From positions 1-16,715 of the forward strand of contig JAAENB010000527.1 of the NCBI GenBank assembly GCA_024224995.1: a stretch of DNA of 16,715 nt. Direction: 5' to 3'. Source of the stretch: a bacterium (lineage in GTDB: Bacteria; Spirochaetota; UBA4802; UBA5550). Every line of letters begins with the position of its first letter. Position 1 is the stretch's first letter. This document shows positions 6,526-13,370 of this stretch, piece by piece. Position numbers and translations under genes: made by a program. Below the pieces are notes generated by a model. It saw only the letters and a list, made by a program, of their open reading frames with translations. It did not search any database and was not told the origin of the DNA.

Positions 6526-7470
6526 TTAAAAACTAAAAAGATCCGGTATCCATTCATACTGCTCAAGCGCGTGGGCTGTTTCCGGGGAAACATCCCTGGT
6601 TATTGCGGAAATTGATCCTACTTTCTCCTCATCCCACTTAATGCGGGAAACAATTCTAATTGTTACCCGGGTTTTTTTCTCCGGAGAATGATGGGTCTTC
6701 ATATCGCACAGCGATACCAGGAACGCGGCCATTTCTTTATTGGGGTTGAGAATATCTACCCGTCCGCTAACGCGGCTTTGCAGTTTTTCTTTAATACTAT
6801 GGGCACTGTATCCAAAGTGAGTGCAGCATAGTGCGGTGCAGATATTGGATGCCGAGGAACCAATCTTCCCGGCTGCCTCTTCCATAAATGTCTCTACCAG
6901 CTGAACCACGGTTTCACTTGCCGGTCCTTTTTCAATGTTGGTTGCCAGCTGATCACAGGCCTGGGAAATAATACGGTTCTCTTCTATGTTTTTATCAACA
7001 AGTCGTTTTTTATGTTCCCCGGTTTCAACAGTGGTTATGGTTCCAAGAATAAGGGCCTTTGAGTTCCTGTCATTAACCAGATATTCATCTATTATGGAGA
7101 CCCCGAAATCGACGATATCAACAACGGGGATAGTAGTTTCCCTGCTGAATGAGGTCTCGTTATAGAGCACGGAAAGGGTATTACAGGCGATTAAAATAAT
7201 ATCGGGCTTATATTGCAGCATCCCCTCCAGGGCTTTGTTGAAAACGCGAGTCCGTTCCGTATTGTTCCCCAGCCTGTTATATCCCCTGTTCTGTTCGGGC
7301 CAGGCATTATAATAGGTGAGATTAATTTTTTCGAAAGAGTGAAGCTGCTTCAACCCTTCTACCGCTTCTGCGCAGATGGAAAGCCCTCCCAGACCTGAGT
7401 CTGTGATTACAATAGAAAGCTCTTTTTTCTCACTCAAATTTTGCAGTTGTTCATCGTTAATAAAATTCAT
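6526..7470 (-). CDS. MurI-like aspartate/glutamate racemase family protein
   Basis: A cofactor-independent racemase of the two-cysteine superfamily. Both half-sites are present: TDSGLGGLSI (23-32), close to the MurI FDSGxGGL motif, with the first catalytic cysteine C96 in IACNTLS, and the second, C216, in LCCTHFGYS. At 314 residues it is longer than a usual glutamate racemase (about 260-280); the extra residues are an N-terminal stretch of about 17 and a C-terminal tail after about 265. D-glutamate is the likely product, but D-aspartate or another amino acid cannot be excluded. There is no strong ribosome site before the ATG. A weak promoter (TTAATT, 17 nt, TACAAT) lies upstream, and two giant hairpins separate the gene from the D-amino-acid operon, so it may be expressed apart from it. 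Confidence 0.8.
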   Translation of the reverse strand: MNFINDEQLQNLSEKKELSIVITDSGLGGLSICAEAVEGLKQLHSFEKINLTYYNAWPEQNRGYNRLGNNTERTRVFNKALEGMLQYKPDIILIACNTLSVLYNETSFSRETTIPVVDIVDFGVSIIDEYLVNDRNSKALILGTITTVETGEHKKRLVDKNIEENRIISQACDQLATNIEKGPASETVVQLVETFMEEAAGKIGSSASNICTALCCTHFGYSAHSIKEKLQSRVSGRVDILNPNKEMAAFLVSLCDMKTHHSPEKKTRVTIRIVSRIKWDEEKVGSISAITRDVSPETAHALEQYEWIPDLFSF

Positions 7471-7569
7471 TGTTTCGTCCGTAAGTTTATTGTATGTTGT
7501 AGTAATAATTCAATTAATGCACGGGCAAAAATTTATGCCTCTCAAGAAACTAAATTATGCTTGTGCGCG

Positions 7570-7663
7570 GGCCTTGAAGTAGTATGGGCTCTTTGGATTG
7601 CTGCGGAACTCGCTTTGCTCAAACAGTCCTCACAACCCAAAGAGCCCATACTACTTCAAGGCC
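7570..7663. repeat. Giant hairpin 1 (27-bp perfect stem)
   Basis: Arms 7570-7596 and 7637-7663 are perfect reverse complements over 27 bp, starting GGCCTTGAAG and ending CTTCAAGGCC. The 40-nt loop (7597-7636) carries the conserved core, on the minus strand (GGGTTGTGAGG to GAGTTCCG, 7604-7638 including two arm bases). Outside the stem an 11-bp outer pair, AGAAACTAAAT (7545-7555) with ATTTAGTTTCT (7683-7693), extends the structure to about 150 nt. Confidence 0.9.
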
Positions 7664-7750
7664 AGATGCAGCTCGCAAAACGATTTAGTTTCTGACGTAT
7701 TTTTTCCCCGGCTTCGCGGTCGTGTCTCAATATACCGAAAAACGTCATTC

Positions 7751-7860
7751 GGAATGTAAACCAAGCCCGGAGTGGTGCCTCTGCGGGTTGTGAGGCTGTT
7801 TGAGCGGAGCGAGTTCCGAACGTTCTGCGGAGGCACCACTCCGGGCTTGGTTTACATTCC
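7751..7860. repeat. Giant hairpin 2 (31-bp perfect stem)
   Basis: Arms 7751-7781 and 7830-7860 are perfect reverse complements over 31 bp (starting GGAATGTAAACC and ending GGTTTACATTCC). The 48-nt loop (7782-7829) holds the same core as hairpin 1 but on the plus strand (7785-7818). The arm sequence is unrelated to hairpin 1. Weaker outer complementarity continues (GGTCG/CGACC and AATATA-like pairs near 7718-7735 and 7872-7891). It begins 54 nt after the CapA stop in the transcript and could terminate or stabilise the operon message. Confidence 0.9.
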
Positions 7861-7914
7861 GGGTTGATATACCTTATATTAAGAGGCGACCAAGGGGTCA
7901 GCACTCTCAAGAAT

Positions 7915-9141
7915 CTAAATCTTTTTCGTAAACCACAAATCGGTCAATTCAAGCGCCCACTCCGGCGCGTCATCAAGGGTTCCTTCCATTATCCGGGTCA
8001 TGAGATCAATCAAATGATGTCTGTGCTGCAACGTGGTCATGCGGTTTCTGAACATGGCAGCTCCTTTTTGGAGTTCTTCGTCGAACCGGGTCATAATAGA
8101 ACCGATCTCTTTTCTAAATCCCTCAGTGCCGTAATATTTTAGAAAGGCATTCCACGCGTCAAGGATTCCTGAATTCGCGTCAAGAGGCTCGGAAATTAAA
8201 CGGAATGTTTCCATAAATTTTTTGAGCTTATTCTCTTTGAGCAGGGAGAGCCTGTCCGGAAGGATCTCGTACGGGAGAAGGCGTATTGCCGATAATCCTT
8301 CTTGAGAAATTCCGGCCTTTACCATATAGCCGATCTTCCGGTAAAACAGGTCGGTTTGCTGAAAAAAGACAAAATTTCCCAGGCTGTAACAGAGCGGCAC
8401 TCCCTTATAGATCTGCATCCCCTGGGGGACGTGAGGGTGATGCCCCACAACGAGGTCCGCCCCGGCATCGGCGACTCGCTGAAAGGCGTTTGCTATATAT
8501 GGAGGAGGGAAGGGGATATACTCCAGGCCGCCGTGGCAAATTACGATCACCGCGTTTACTTCTTTTTTCAGTTCGGCAGTCAGTTCGCATACTCGATCAA
8601 TATGCCAGCCAAATACTCCGGGGCCCTCTCCGTCACCCGTATCAGTGAGGTCTTCACCTTCGCTGAAGTTAATTATTCCGATTTTTAGATTGTTGATATT
8701 CACTACCAGGGGCTTTTCTGCTTCCTCCGTGGATAATCCCGCTCCAACGGCAGCGATATTATTTTGTGTGAGCAAACTCCCGGTATTGTTAAAAGCGTCC
8801 AACCCATAATCAAAGACATGGTTGTTGGCCATTGTTACCACTTCAAAAGGGACCGCACTGACTCCGCCAACATGCCGGTCCATCCCTTTCAGAACAGACC
8901 CGCTTTTCCATATGCCGTCACCAGTGTCGGTCAGGGGACATTCCAGGTTTGTAATCCGAAGATCGGCCTTTTTGAGCTCAGGCAATAAATCTCCATAAAC
9001 CGATTCCGGACTCTCCGATATCAAACTATCGAAATCTCGTATTGGAGCCCAGTCTGCGGTGATCATTATTTCAGCACCGGCTCCGGCTTTGCCGGGCGCC
9101 TGCCAGGAACCCTCTTCCCAGTTGATGTTATTTCTTGGCAT
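7915..9141 (-). CDS. CapA/PgsA-like metallophosphatase-fold protein, no membrane anchor
   Basis: A 408-residue member of the CapA (PGA_cap) family, linked to poly-gamma-glutamate capsule synthesis. Family motifs run in order: TADWAP (28-33, in place of the usual GD), ITNLECPLTD (63-72), VTMANNHVFDYG (102-113), VICHGGLEY (200-208), VVGHHPHVPQG (231-241) and CYSLGNFVF (251-259). Their Asp, Asn, Glu and His residues suit a two-metal site. Classic CapA proteins have an N-terminal membrane anchor; this one starts with polar residues and shows none, so it is probably cytoplasmic. No CapB or CapC partner is nearby. The ATG has AGGAG 7 nt upstream and lies 27 bp after alr. It is the fifth gene of the D-amino-acid operon. 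It might hydrolyse or handle a gamma-linked or D-amino-acid amide; that is inference. Confidence 0.85.
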   Translation of the reverse strand: MPRNNINWEEGSWQAPGKAGAGAEIMITADWAPIRDFDSLISESPESVYGDLLPELKKADLRITNLECPLTDTGDGIWKSGSVLKGMDRHVGGVSAVPFEVVTMANNHVFDYGLDAFNNTGSLLTQNNIAAVGAGLSTEEAEKPLVVNINNLKIGIINFSEGEDLTDTGDGEGPGVFGWHIDRVCELTAELKKEVNAVIVICHGGLEYIPFPPPYIANAFQRVADAGADLVVGHHPHVPQGMQIYKGVPLCYSLGNFVFFQQTDLFYRKIGYMVKAGISQEGLSAIRLLPYEILPDRLSLLKENKLKKFMETFRLISEPLDANSGILDAWNAFLKYYGTEGFRKEIGSIMTRFDEELQKGAAMFRNRMTTLQHRHHLIDLMTRIMEGTLDDAPEWALELTDLWFTKKI

Positions 9142-9168
9142 CTGTTTTCTCCTGATGTGAAAGATGAA

Positions 9169-10350
9169 TTATGGGCGATAGACCCTGGTGACTCGTGAAG
9201 TAAGTGAGGAAACAATCTCATAGTTAATAGTCCCAACAATGCCGGCAATCTCATCCGCGGTAATTTCTTCCGAGCCCTGTTTGCCCAGCACAACAACCTC
9301 ATCCTCAAGGGAGACTCCGGGAATATGGCCCACATCTATCATGGTTAAATCCATACAGACCCTGCCCACAATGGGAGCACGGACCCCGCGAACCAGCATG
9401 GACCCTTTCGATGAAAGAACCCGGTCGTAGCCGTCGGCGTAGCCAATGGGTACTGTGGCAATAATTGTCGGTTTTGGAGTAACATGGGTGCTGCCGTAAC
9501 TAACGGCAAACCCGGCATCGACTTCTTTGACCTGAATAACCGTGGACTTTACTGTCATTGCCGGTTTGAGATCAATAAGACTTTTATCTACCTCGTCAGA
9601 GGGCCAGAGCCCATACAGGGAAATTCCCGGCCGTACCATGTCGAGATGGCTTTCGGGTAATTCAATCGTGGCCGCGCTGTTTGCCGCGTGCCGGATTGGA
9701 ATAGTAAGCCCCCGGCTATGAATATCATCCAGCAATTCTTTAAATAGTTTAATTTGCGTTTTGGCGGAGCTTTTATCGCTGCAGTCAGCACAGGCAAAAT
9801 GAGTGAAGATCCCTTCTACCTCAATACCCGGTAATTCGCTAATGGCAAGTACCTGGCGGGCAGCACTGGCGCAATTGTCCTCTTTCGCGGAGCTGAGAGG
9901 GAGGCCGTCCGAGGGGATGCCAAGACGCCCCATTCCCGTATCCGCTTTAATATGGGCTTTTACTGTTTTACCGGCACGAACTGCCTCCCGCGAAATAAGC
10001 TCTGCCTCAGTAAATGAATTAAGAGAAAGACGAATATCGTTTTCCGCGATATAGAGCAGGTGCCGGGGAAGGCTGTGGCCGAAAATTAATATGGGCGCGT
10101 CAATTCCCGCGTCACGAAGCTGTACGGCTTCGTCAAAACGGGCTACAGCCAAAAACCGGGCTCCGTTCTCAAGAGCAACCCGGGAGACTTCCACCGCGCC
10201 GTGGCCGTATCCGTCTCCTTTAACGGCAGCCATCATTTCTGCGTCTGATGACGCCAGCCTGCGCAGCTCCCGGAAGTTGTGAGCAAGGGCAGAGAGGTTT
10301 ATCTCCGCCCAGGTTACCGGTGGATATGTTCCGGCTGCGGTGAGCCCCAT
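9169..10350 (-). CDS. alr: Alanine racemase
   Basis: A PLP enzyme that interconverts L- and D-alanine. At 393 residues it has the usual length for the family. The cofactor lysine is K44 in AAVKGDGYGHG; the common form is KANAYGHG, so the GDG variant is slightly unusual but keeps the essential residues. The second catalytic base is Y285 in AVSYGSTHVT. Other family segments are KADTGMGRLG, THFACAD, RHAANSAATI, VRPGISLYG, IGYADGYDR and GRVCMDLTMIDV. The start is one base after the aminotransferase stop codon (TAATATG), so translation is probably coupled. It supplies D-alanine to the aminotransferase and ligase in the same operon. It could also serve the cell wall; whether another racemase exists elsewhere is not visible. 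Confidence 0.96.
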   Translation of the reverse strand: MGLTAAGTYPPVTWAEINLSALAHNFRELRRLASSDAEMMAAVKGDGYGHGAVEVSRVALENGARFLAVARFDEAVQLRDAGIDAPILIFGHSLPRHLLYIAENDIRLSLNSFTEAELISREAVRAGKTVKAHIKADTGMGRLGIPSDGLPLSSAKEDNCASAARQVLAISELPGIEVEGIFTHFACADCSDKSSAKTQIKLFKELLDDIHSRGLTIPIRHAANSAATIELPESHLDMVRPGISLYGLWPSDEVDKSLIDLKPAMTVKSTVIQVKEVDAGFAVSYGSTHVTPKPTIIATVPIGYADGYDRVLSSKGSMLVRGVRAPIVGRVCMDLTMIDVGHIPGVSLEDEVVVLGKQGSEEITADEIAGIVGTINYEIVSSLTSRVTRVYRP

Positions 10351-10351
10351 A

Positions 10352-11197
10352 TTAGATGAGACCTTTGCCGAATTTTTCAGTATAGTCCCTGAAGAGTTCC
10401 ATAACTTTCAGGCTCCGCTCTCCGGGTTTTCCATTGCCAATTGTTAATTCATCGATCTTAACAATGGGAACCACTTCTTTATTTGAAGCAGTGATAAATA
10501 CTTCTTCCATGCTTTCCAGTTCACTAAAATCAATATCTCTTTCTTCAACATCAAAGAGACCGTCAACCAGTTTAAGAATTACGCTCCGGGTAATACCGGG
10601 CAGAATATCGGCATTGGAAGTAATCAGTTTGTTCTCTTTGAAAAAGAAGAAATTGGTAGTGGTGCCTTCGAGAACCCTGTTCCGGGGATCAACATATATC
10701 GATTCAATGGCTTCTTTTTCTTTTGCCATTTTGAGCGCGAAAACCGCGTTTAAATAATTGGTGCTTTTCGCGCCGGGAATAAACCGTTCCATTTTATTGG
10801 TAATGACCTTTGCGCCATCGGTGTACCACCACTCAGGAAGGATATACCGGGGAGTAACCATTATCATGAGTTTTCCGTTCCCTTCGGGAGTAATCCCATC
10901 GGAGCTGACTCCGCCGGTGTAAACAATACGAACATTTGATTCGTCGTGATGGCTGTTCTTTTTAATACATTCTTCAACAATTTCACAAATTTCTTCGTTT
11001 GAATGATTAAGGGAGAGACCAATATATTTGGCTGAATTCTCCAGTCGCTGAACATGTTCTTTTAAGTAGAACGGGCGCTTATTATAGGTAATTAAGAAGT
11101 CGAATATGCCAAAACCTCTTAAAACAGTCAAATCTCTTGCTGCAATAACACTATCTTCGTCATTAACAAATTGTCCGTCAACATAATACGTATTCAT
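10352..11197 (-). CDS. Class IV PLP aminotransferase, likely D-amino acid transaminase
   Basis: A 281-residue fold-type IV aminotransferase. The cofactor lysine is K144 in PGAKSTNYLNAV, and the family signature is LEGTTTNFFFF (E177, T180, N182), followed by PGITRSV and ITASNKEVVPIVKID. Length and layout match D-alanine transaminases and their close relatives, the branched-chain transaminases and aminodeoxychorismate lyases. The RxH motif that binds substrate carboxylate in Bacillus D-amino acid transaminase is not present; the same region reads VYTGGVSSDGITPEG, so specificity is uncertain. Placement next to alr favours D-alanine plus 2-oxoglutarate giving pyruvate plus D-glutamate. It has a GAGG ribosome site and lies 47 bp after the amidohydrolase gene. 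Confidence 0.85.
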   Translation of the reverse strand: MNTYYVDGQFVNDEDSVIAARDLTVLRGFGIFDFLITYNKRPFYLKEHVQRLENSAKYIGLSLNHSNEEICEIVEECIKKNSHHDESNVRIVYTGGVSSDGITPEGNGKLMIMVTPRYILPEWWYTDGAKVITNKMERFIPGAKSTNYLNAVFALKMAKEKEAIESIYVDPRNRVLEGTTTNFFFFKENKLITSNADILPGITRSVILKLVDGLFDVEERDIDFSELESMEEVFITASNKEVVPIVKIDELTIGNGKPGERSLKVMELFRDYTEKFGKGLI

Positions 11198-11244
11198 TGG
11201 GCTACCTCAATTATGTAAAATTTATTGATTTTTTGCGAAATTAT

Positions 11245-12099
11245 TCAAGTAAAATTTTTTTCTTCCTGAGAAAAAAAGCTGCCATGACCGTTTACGGCCA
11301 GGGTAAGTTCTTTTACCAGTTTTTTTATAACATCCGGATATGGAGCTCCGGTCTTCTCGTTCATGTAAATTTTTGATACCTCTGTTGGAAGAACCAGGAT
11401 ATTTTTGTTCCACTGGTTTAAAGCCGCGCAAAATCCTCCCTTACCAAAAAACACCTCGTTTTCGGCTGAAGTGATCGTTTCACCCGGGATAGTACAGTTT
11501 GATAAAAATTCAAGCCATGAGGCTATTGCCTTACCCCATTTTTCCCGGTTAAGCTGCTCAGTGCCTACGTTAAAAGCAGGAGGCGAAGCGTGTCCTTTTT
11601 CCACCTGGCGGCCGATATTATAGGCATGAAAGTCATACACCACACAGCTGCCAAACCGCTCAATAAGGACTGTTAACAGACTGCCCATAAACCGGTAAAA
11701 GGCTTCATACTTTTCCATGCTCCGGCGGATCATTTCCGCTGAGGGTTGGGTATGGTATACCTCTATGCCCCAGAACATCTCAGGAGTCAGGGGAACAGCG
11801 TCCTTCGGGAGACGGTTTAAGTCGTATTCCGCTCTGGAGTCGAGCCCCCATACGGCATTTGGACATTCCTTGATCATTTGATCCGTTACCGGGTCCTCTT
11901 CATAGAAACGGGCTTCTTCGCTAATAGAGAGCAGGGGGACGAGTTCCTCGCGAAAATTGTGCCCCGCGTGAATGGCGGTGGCGATCCAGGGTTTGGACAG
12001 GTCCAGGGACCAGGCAAAACCGCCCAGGGTGTCCACACCGGAGAGCCGGTCCGCAGACCGCAAGCGGTCTACGGTTTTTTCACAGATGGGTATCTTCAT
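11245..12099 (-). CDS. N-formylglutamate amidohydrolase family protein
   Basis: A 284-residue member of the FGase metallo-amidohydrolase family. Candidate metal and substrate residues sit in AIHAGHNFREEL (42-53), EEDPVTDQM (67-75), DSRAEYDLNR (87-96), VVYDFHAYNIGRQ (153-165) and PTEVSKIYMNE (238-248). The best-known family member cleaves N-formyl-L-glutamate in histidine breakdown, but there is no hut gene here. Members in other gene clusters are found beside ATP-grasp amide ligases, as in this operon, where they probably cleave an N-acyl amino acid or small peptide. The gene begins 13 bp after the ligase stop with only a weak AAAGGG site. Family is clear; the substrate is unknown. Confidence 0.85.
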   Translation of the reverse strand: MKIPICEKTVDRLRSADRLSGVDTLGGFAWSLDLSKPWIATAIHAGHNFREELVPLLSISEEARFYEEDPVTDQMIKECPNAVWGLDSRAEYDLNRLPKDAVPLTPEMFWGIEVYHTQPSAEMIRRSMEKYEAFYRFMGSLLTVLIERFGSCVVYDFHAYNIGRQVEKGHASPPAFNVGTEQLNREKWGKAIASWLEFLSNCTIPGETITSAENEVFFGKGGFCAALNQWNKNILVLPTEVSKIYMNEKTGAPYPDVIKKLVKELTLAVNGHGSFFSQEEKNFT

Positions 12100-12112
12100 T
12101 TATAAAAGCCCT

Positions 12113-13102
12113 TTACAGCAGACCAAACCGTTCCATTCCCGATTCAGCAACACGGTGAACCAGCTGACGGTAATCTTCTTCAGGGCCTTCTTTACTTGGA
12201 TGATACAGGGTGAAGAGCTGCGGGCTCCAGCTTTTTACCGGTTTAAGACCGGGAATGCCGTTGACTTCAATTATCCGGAGTTTTTCATCGGCATCAAAAC
12301 GCATATCTACGCGCACGTGGTCTTTGCAGTCCATTGCGGTAACTGCCTGGCGGCAGAGTTCGTTTGCTTCATCAGCGTGGCTATCGGGAACTTTTACTTT
12401 GGTAATTCCAACGCCCCGCATGTCATTTCTAAAAATACGGTATTTACCGTAATGTGCTTCGTCTGTAATAACAAGGCCCGGTAAGAATTCCTGATGTTTT
12501 CCATTGCCAAGCATAAGAACGGTATATTCTTTTCCGGGAAGAAAACTTTCAACAAGAGCAGGCTGCTCAAATTCGGTCTGAACATAATTTATCCGGTTAG
12601 CCAGTTCTTCAGGAGTATGAACAACACTATCGTCACTGATCCCAACGGATCTCGATTCGCTGCTGGGCTTTACAAAAGCAGGAAACGTCATATCGGGCAC
12701 TGCGTCGCCTGTTCCTACCAGGTGAAAATCCGGAACCGCGACATTATGCTCTCGCAGAATGCTGTGAGTGGCATGTTTGTCTATCATATTCTTCATACAC
12801 TGGGCATCAGGGCCAATGTAAGGGATATTTTTTTTGTCGAAGATATCGGCCAGCCAGGCATCATCATCAACATTGAGTCCAATAATATCTTCTCTTTCGG
12901 AGATATAATACAGGGCACTCCAGACGATATCATAACTTTTTTCACTAATGGCTTTGTTAAAATCATCCATCGTTTTTACGAATGCTATTTCCGCGGACTT
13001 TCCGTCTGAGTTGAGCGCGTCACACAGATCCTGGGTAGCAGCCATATTTCCCCATCCCTGGGCGTCGCCGGCAGGTCCGGTAATAATTAGAATTTTCTTC
13101 AT
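12113..13102 (-). CDS. Ddl-like ATP-grasp amide ligase, non-canonical
   Basis: A 329-residue ATP-grasp enzyme of the D-alanine-D-alanine ligase family, joining a carboxylate to an amine with ATP. Conserved parts are the lysine of PAFVKPSSES (K145), SVGIS (152-156), VESFLPGKEYTV (184-195), the metal and substrate residues R264 and D266 in VRVDMR, and EVNGIPGL (279-286, E279 and N281). Three regions differ from true Ddl: the N-terminal glutamate that orients the first D-alanine is absent (GPAGDAQGWGN instead of GGxSxEHExS), the omega-loop tyrosine motif is replaced by EAHYGKYRIFRN, and the end reads KPVKSWSP. Its substrates may therefore differ. I chose ATG 13102, which has GGAGG 8 nt upstream; the GTG at 13117 would overlap that site. 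It is the first gene of the operon, under the shared operator. Confidence 0.82.
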   Translation of the reverse strand: MKKILIITGPAGDAQGWGNMAATQDLCDALNSDGKSAEIAFVKTMDDFNKAISEKSYDIVWSALYYISEREDIIGLNVDDDAWLADIFDKKNIPYIGPDAQCMKNMIDKHATHSILREHNVAVPDFHLVGTGDAVPDMTFPAFVKPSSESRSVGISDDSVVHTPEELANRINYVQTEFEQPALVESFLPGKEYTVLMLGNGKHQEFLPGLVITDEAHYGKYRIFRNDMRGVGITKVKVPDSHADEANELCRQAVTAMDCKDHVRVDMRFDADEKLRIIEVNGIPGLKPVKSWSPQLFTLYHPSKEGPEEDYRQLVHRVAESGMERFGLL

Positions 13103-13161
13103 GGTAGAATCCTCCACGTGGCAAATTGATTCCGGAGTTTATACTTCTCGGAGTTATAGGG

Positions 13162-13216
13162 TGAATGAGTCTTCACTCACTTATTGACAATTGTTACATT
13201 ATATACATATCGTCAA
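13162..13216 (-). promoter_or_regulatory. Promoter and operator of the D-amino-acid operon
   Basis: On the minus strand: TTGACG (13211-13216), 7 nt, TATAAT (13198-13203), 18 nt, then the inverted repeat written on the plus strand as TGAATGAGTCTTCACTCA (13162-13179). Including CTT after it, 19 of 21 positions match the ald site, and every spacing is the same. The site lies between the promoter and the ligase start at 13102, which suits repression. Because TTGACG is only 7 nt from TATAAT, the two hexamers may not form a single promoter, but the arrangement is conserved at both sites. Confidence 0.7.
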
Positions 13217-13322
13217 TCTTTTTTTTCTGCTCATTTAGAAAAAAATCGTTTTTTTTGCATATTTCGCATTTAAATGGCAATAATATGCCTGAAAATATAA
13301 ATAAAATGGTCCGGAATGTTCA

Positions 13323-13343
13323 GAACCGGGGCAAGCCCGGTTC
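13323..13343. repeat. GC-rich hairpin, weak terminator candidate
   Basis: GAACCGGG (13323-13330) pairs perfectly with CCCGGTTC (13336-13343) around a 5-nt loop, 28 bp beyond the stop of the phospholipase-like gene. No T tract follows on the minus strand, so Rho-independent termination is doubtful. Confidence 0.45.
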
Positions 13344-13370
13344 CGGGGGATAATTGCTGTGAGTTGAGTG

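Larger units (their letters stand above)
7539..7920. mobile_element. Candidate hairpin-pair mobile element with flanking direct repeats
   Basis: This fills the 444-bp gap between the racemase and capA-like genes; I see no convincing gene inside it. It contains two long perfect palindromes (given separately) and is bounded by a 17-bp direct repeat, CTCTCAAGAAWCTAAAT, at 7539-7555 and 7904-7920 (16 of 17 identical). The right copy overlaps the CapA stop codon. An inverted copy of part of it (ATTTAGTTTCT) lies at 7683-7693. The two loops are themselves inverted copies of each other. The direct repeats could be a target duplication from insertion next to capA. No transposase is present, so it would be non-autonomous. 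The structure is seen directly; mobility is inference. Confidence 0.5.

Noticed and set aside
7570..7860. Classic invertible DNA switch with loops flipping between inverted arms
   Set aside because: The opposite loop orientations would fit, but the loops are only 40-48 bp, carry no promoter, and no recombinase gene is present; possible but not supported.
7441..7910. Several open frames of 60-84 codons on both strands through the palindrome block
   Set aside because: They read through inverted-repeat arms, lack ribosome sites and mirror each other; they are products of the repeats, not genes.
8286..8688. Long plus-strand frames of about 120-128 codons opposite capA
   Set aside because: They are antisense to a strongly motif-supported CapA-family gene and have no recognisable domains.
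11245..12099. hutG of histidine degradation
   Set aside because: The family matches, but no hut genes are near and the operon is about D-amino acids, so the substrate should not be assumed.
12113..13117. Canonical ddl with GTG start at 13117
   Set aside because: The GTG overlaps the GGAGG site that serves the ATG at 13102, and the N-terminal Ddl glutamate motif is absent, so neither the longer start nor the ddl name is supported.
13285..13353. Short plus-strand frame after the operon promoter region
   Set aside because: No ribosome site, 22 codons, and it runs through a GC hairpin; likely chance.
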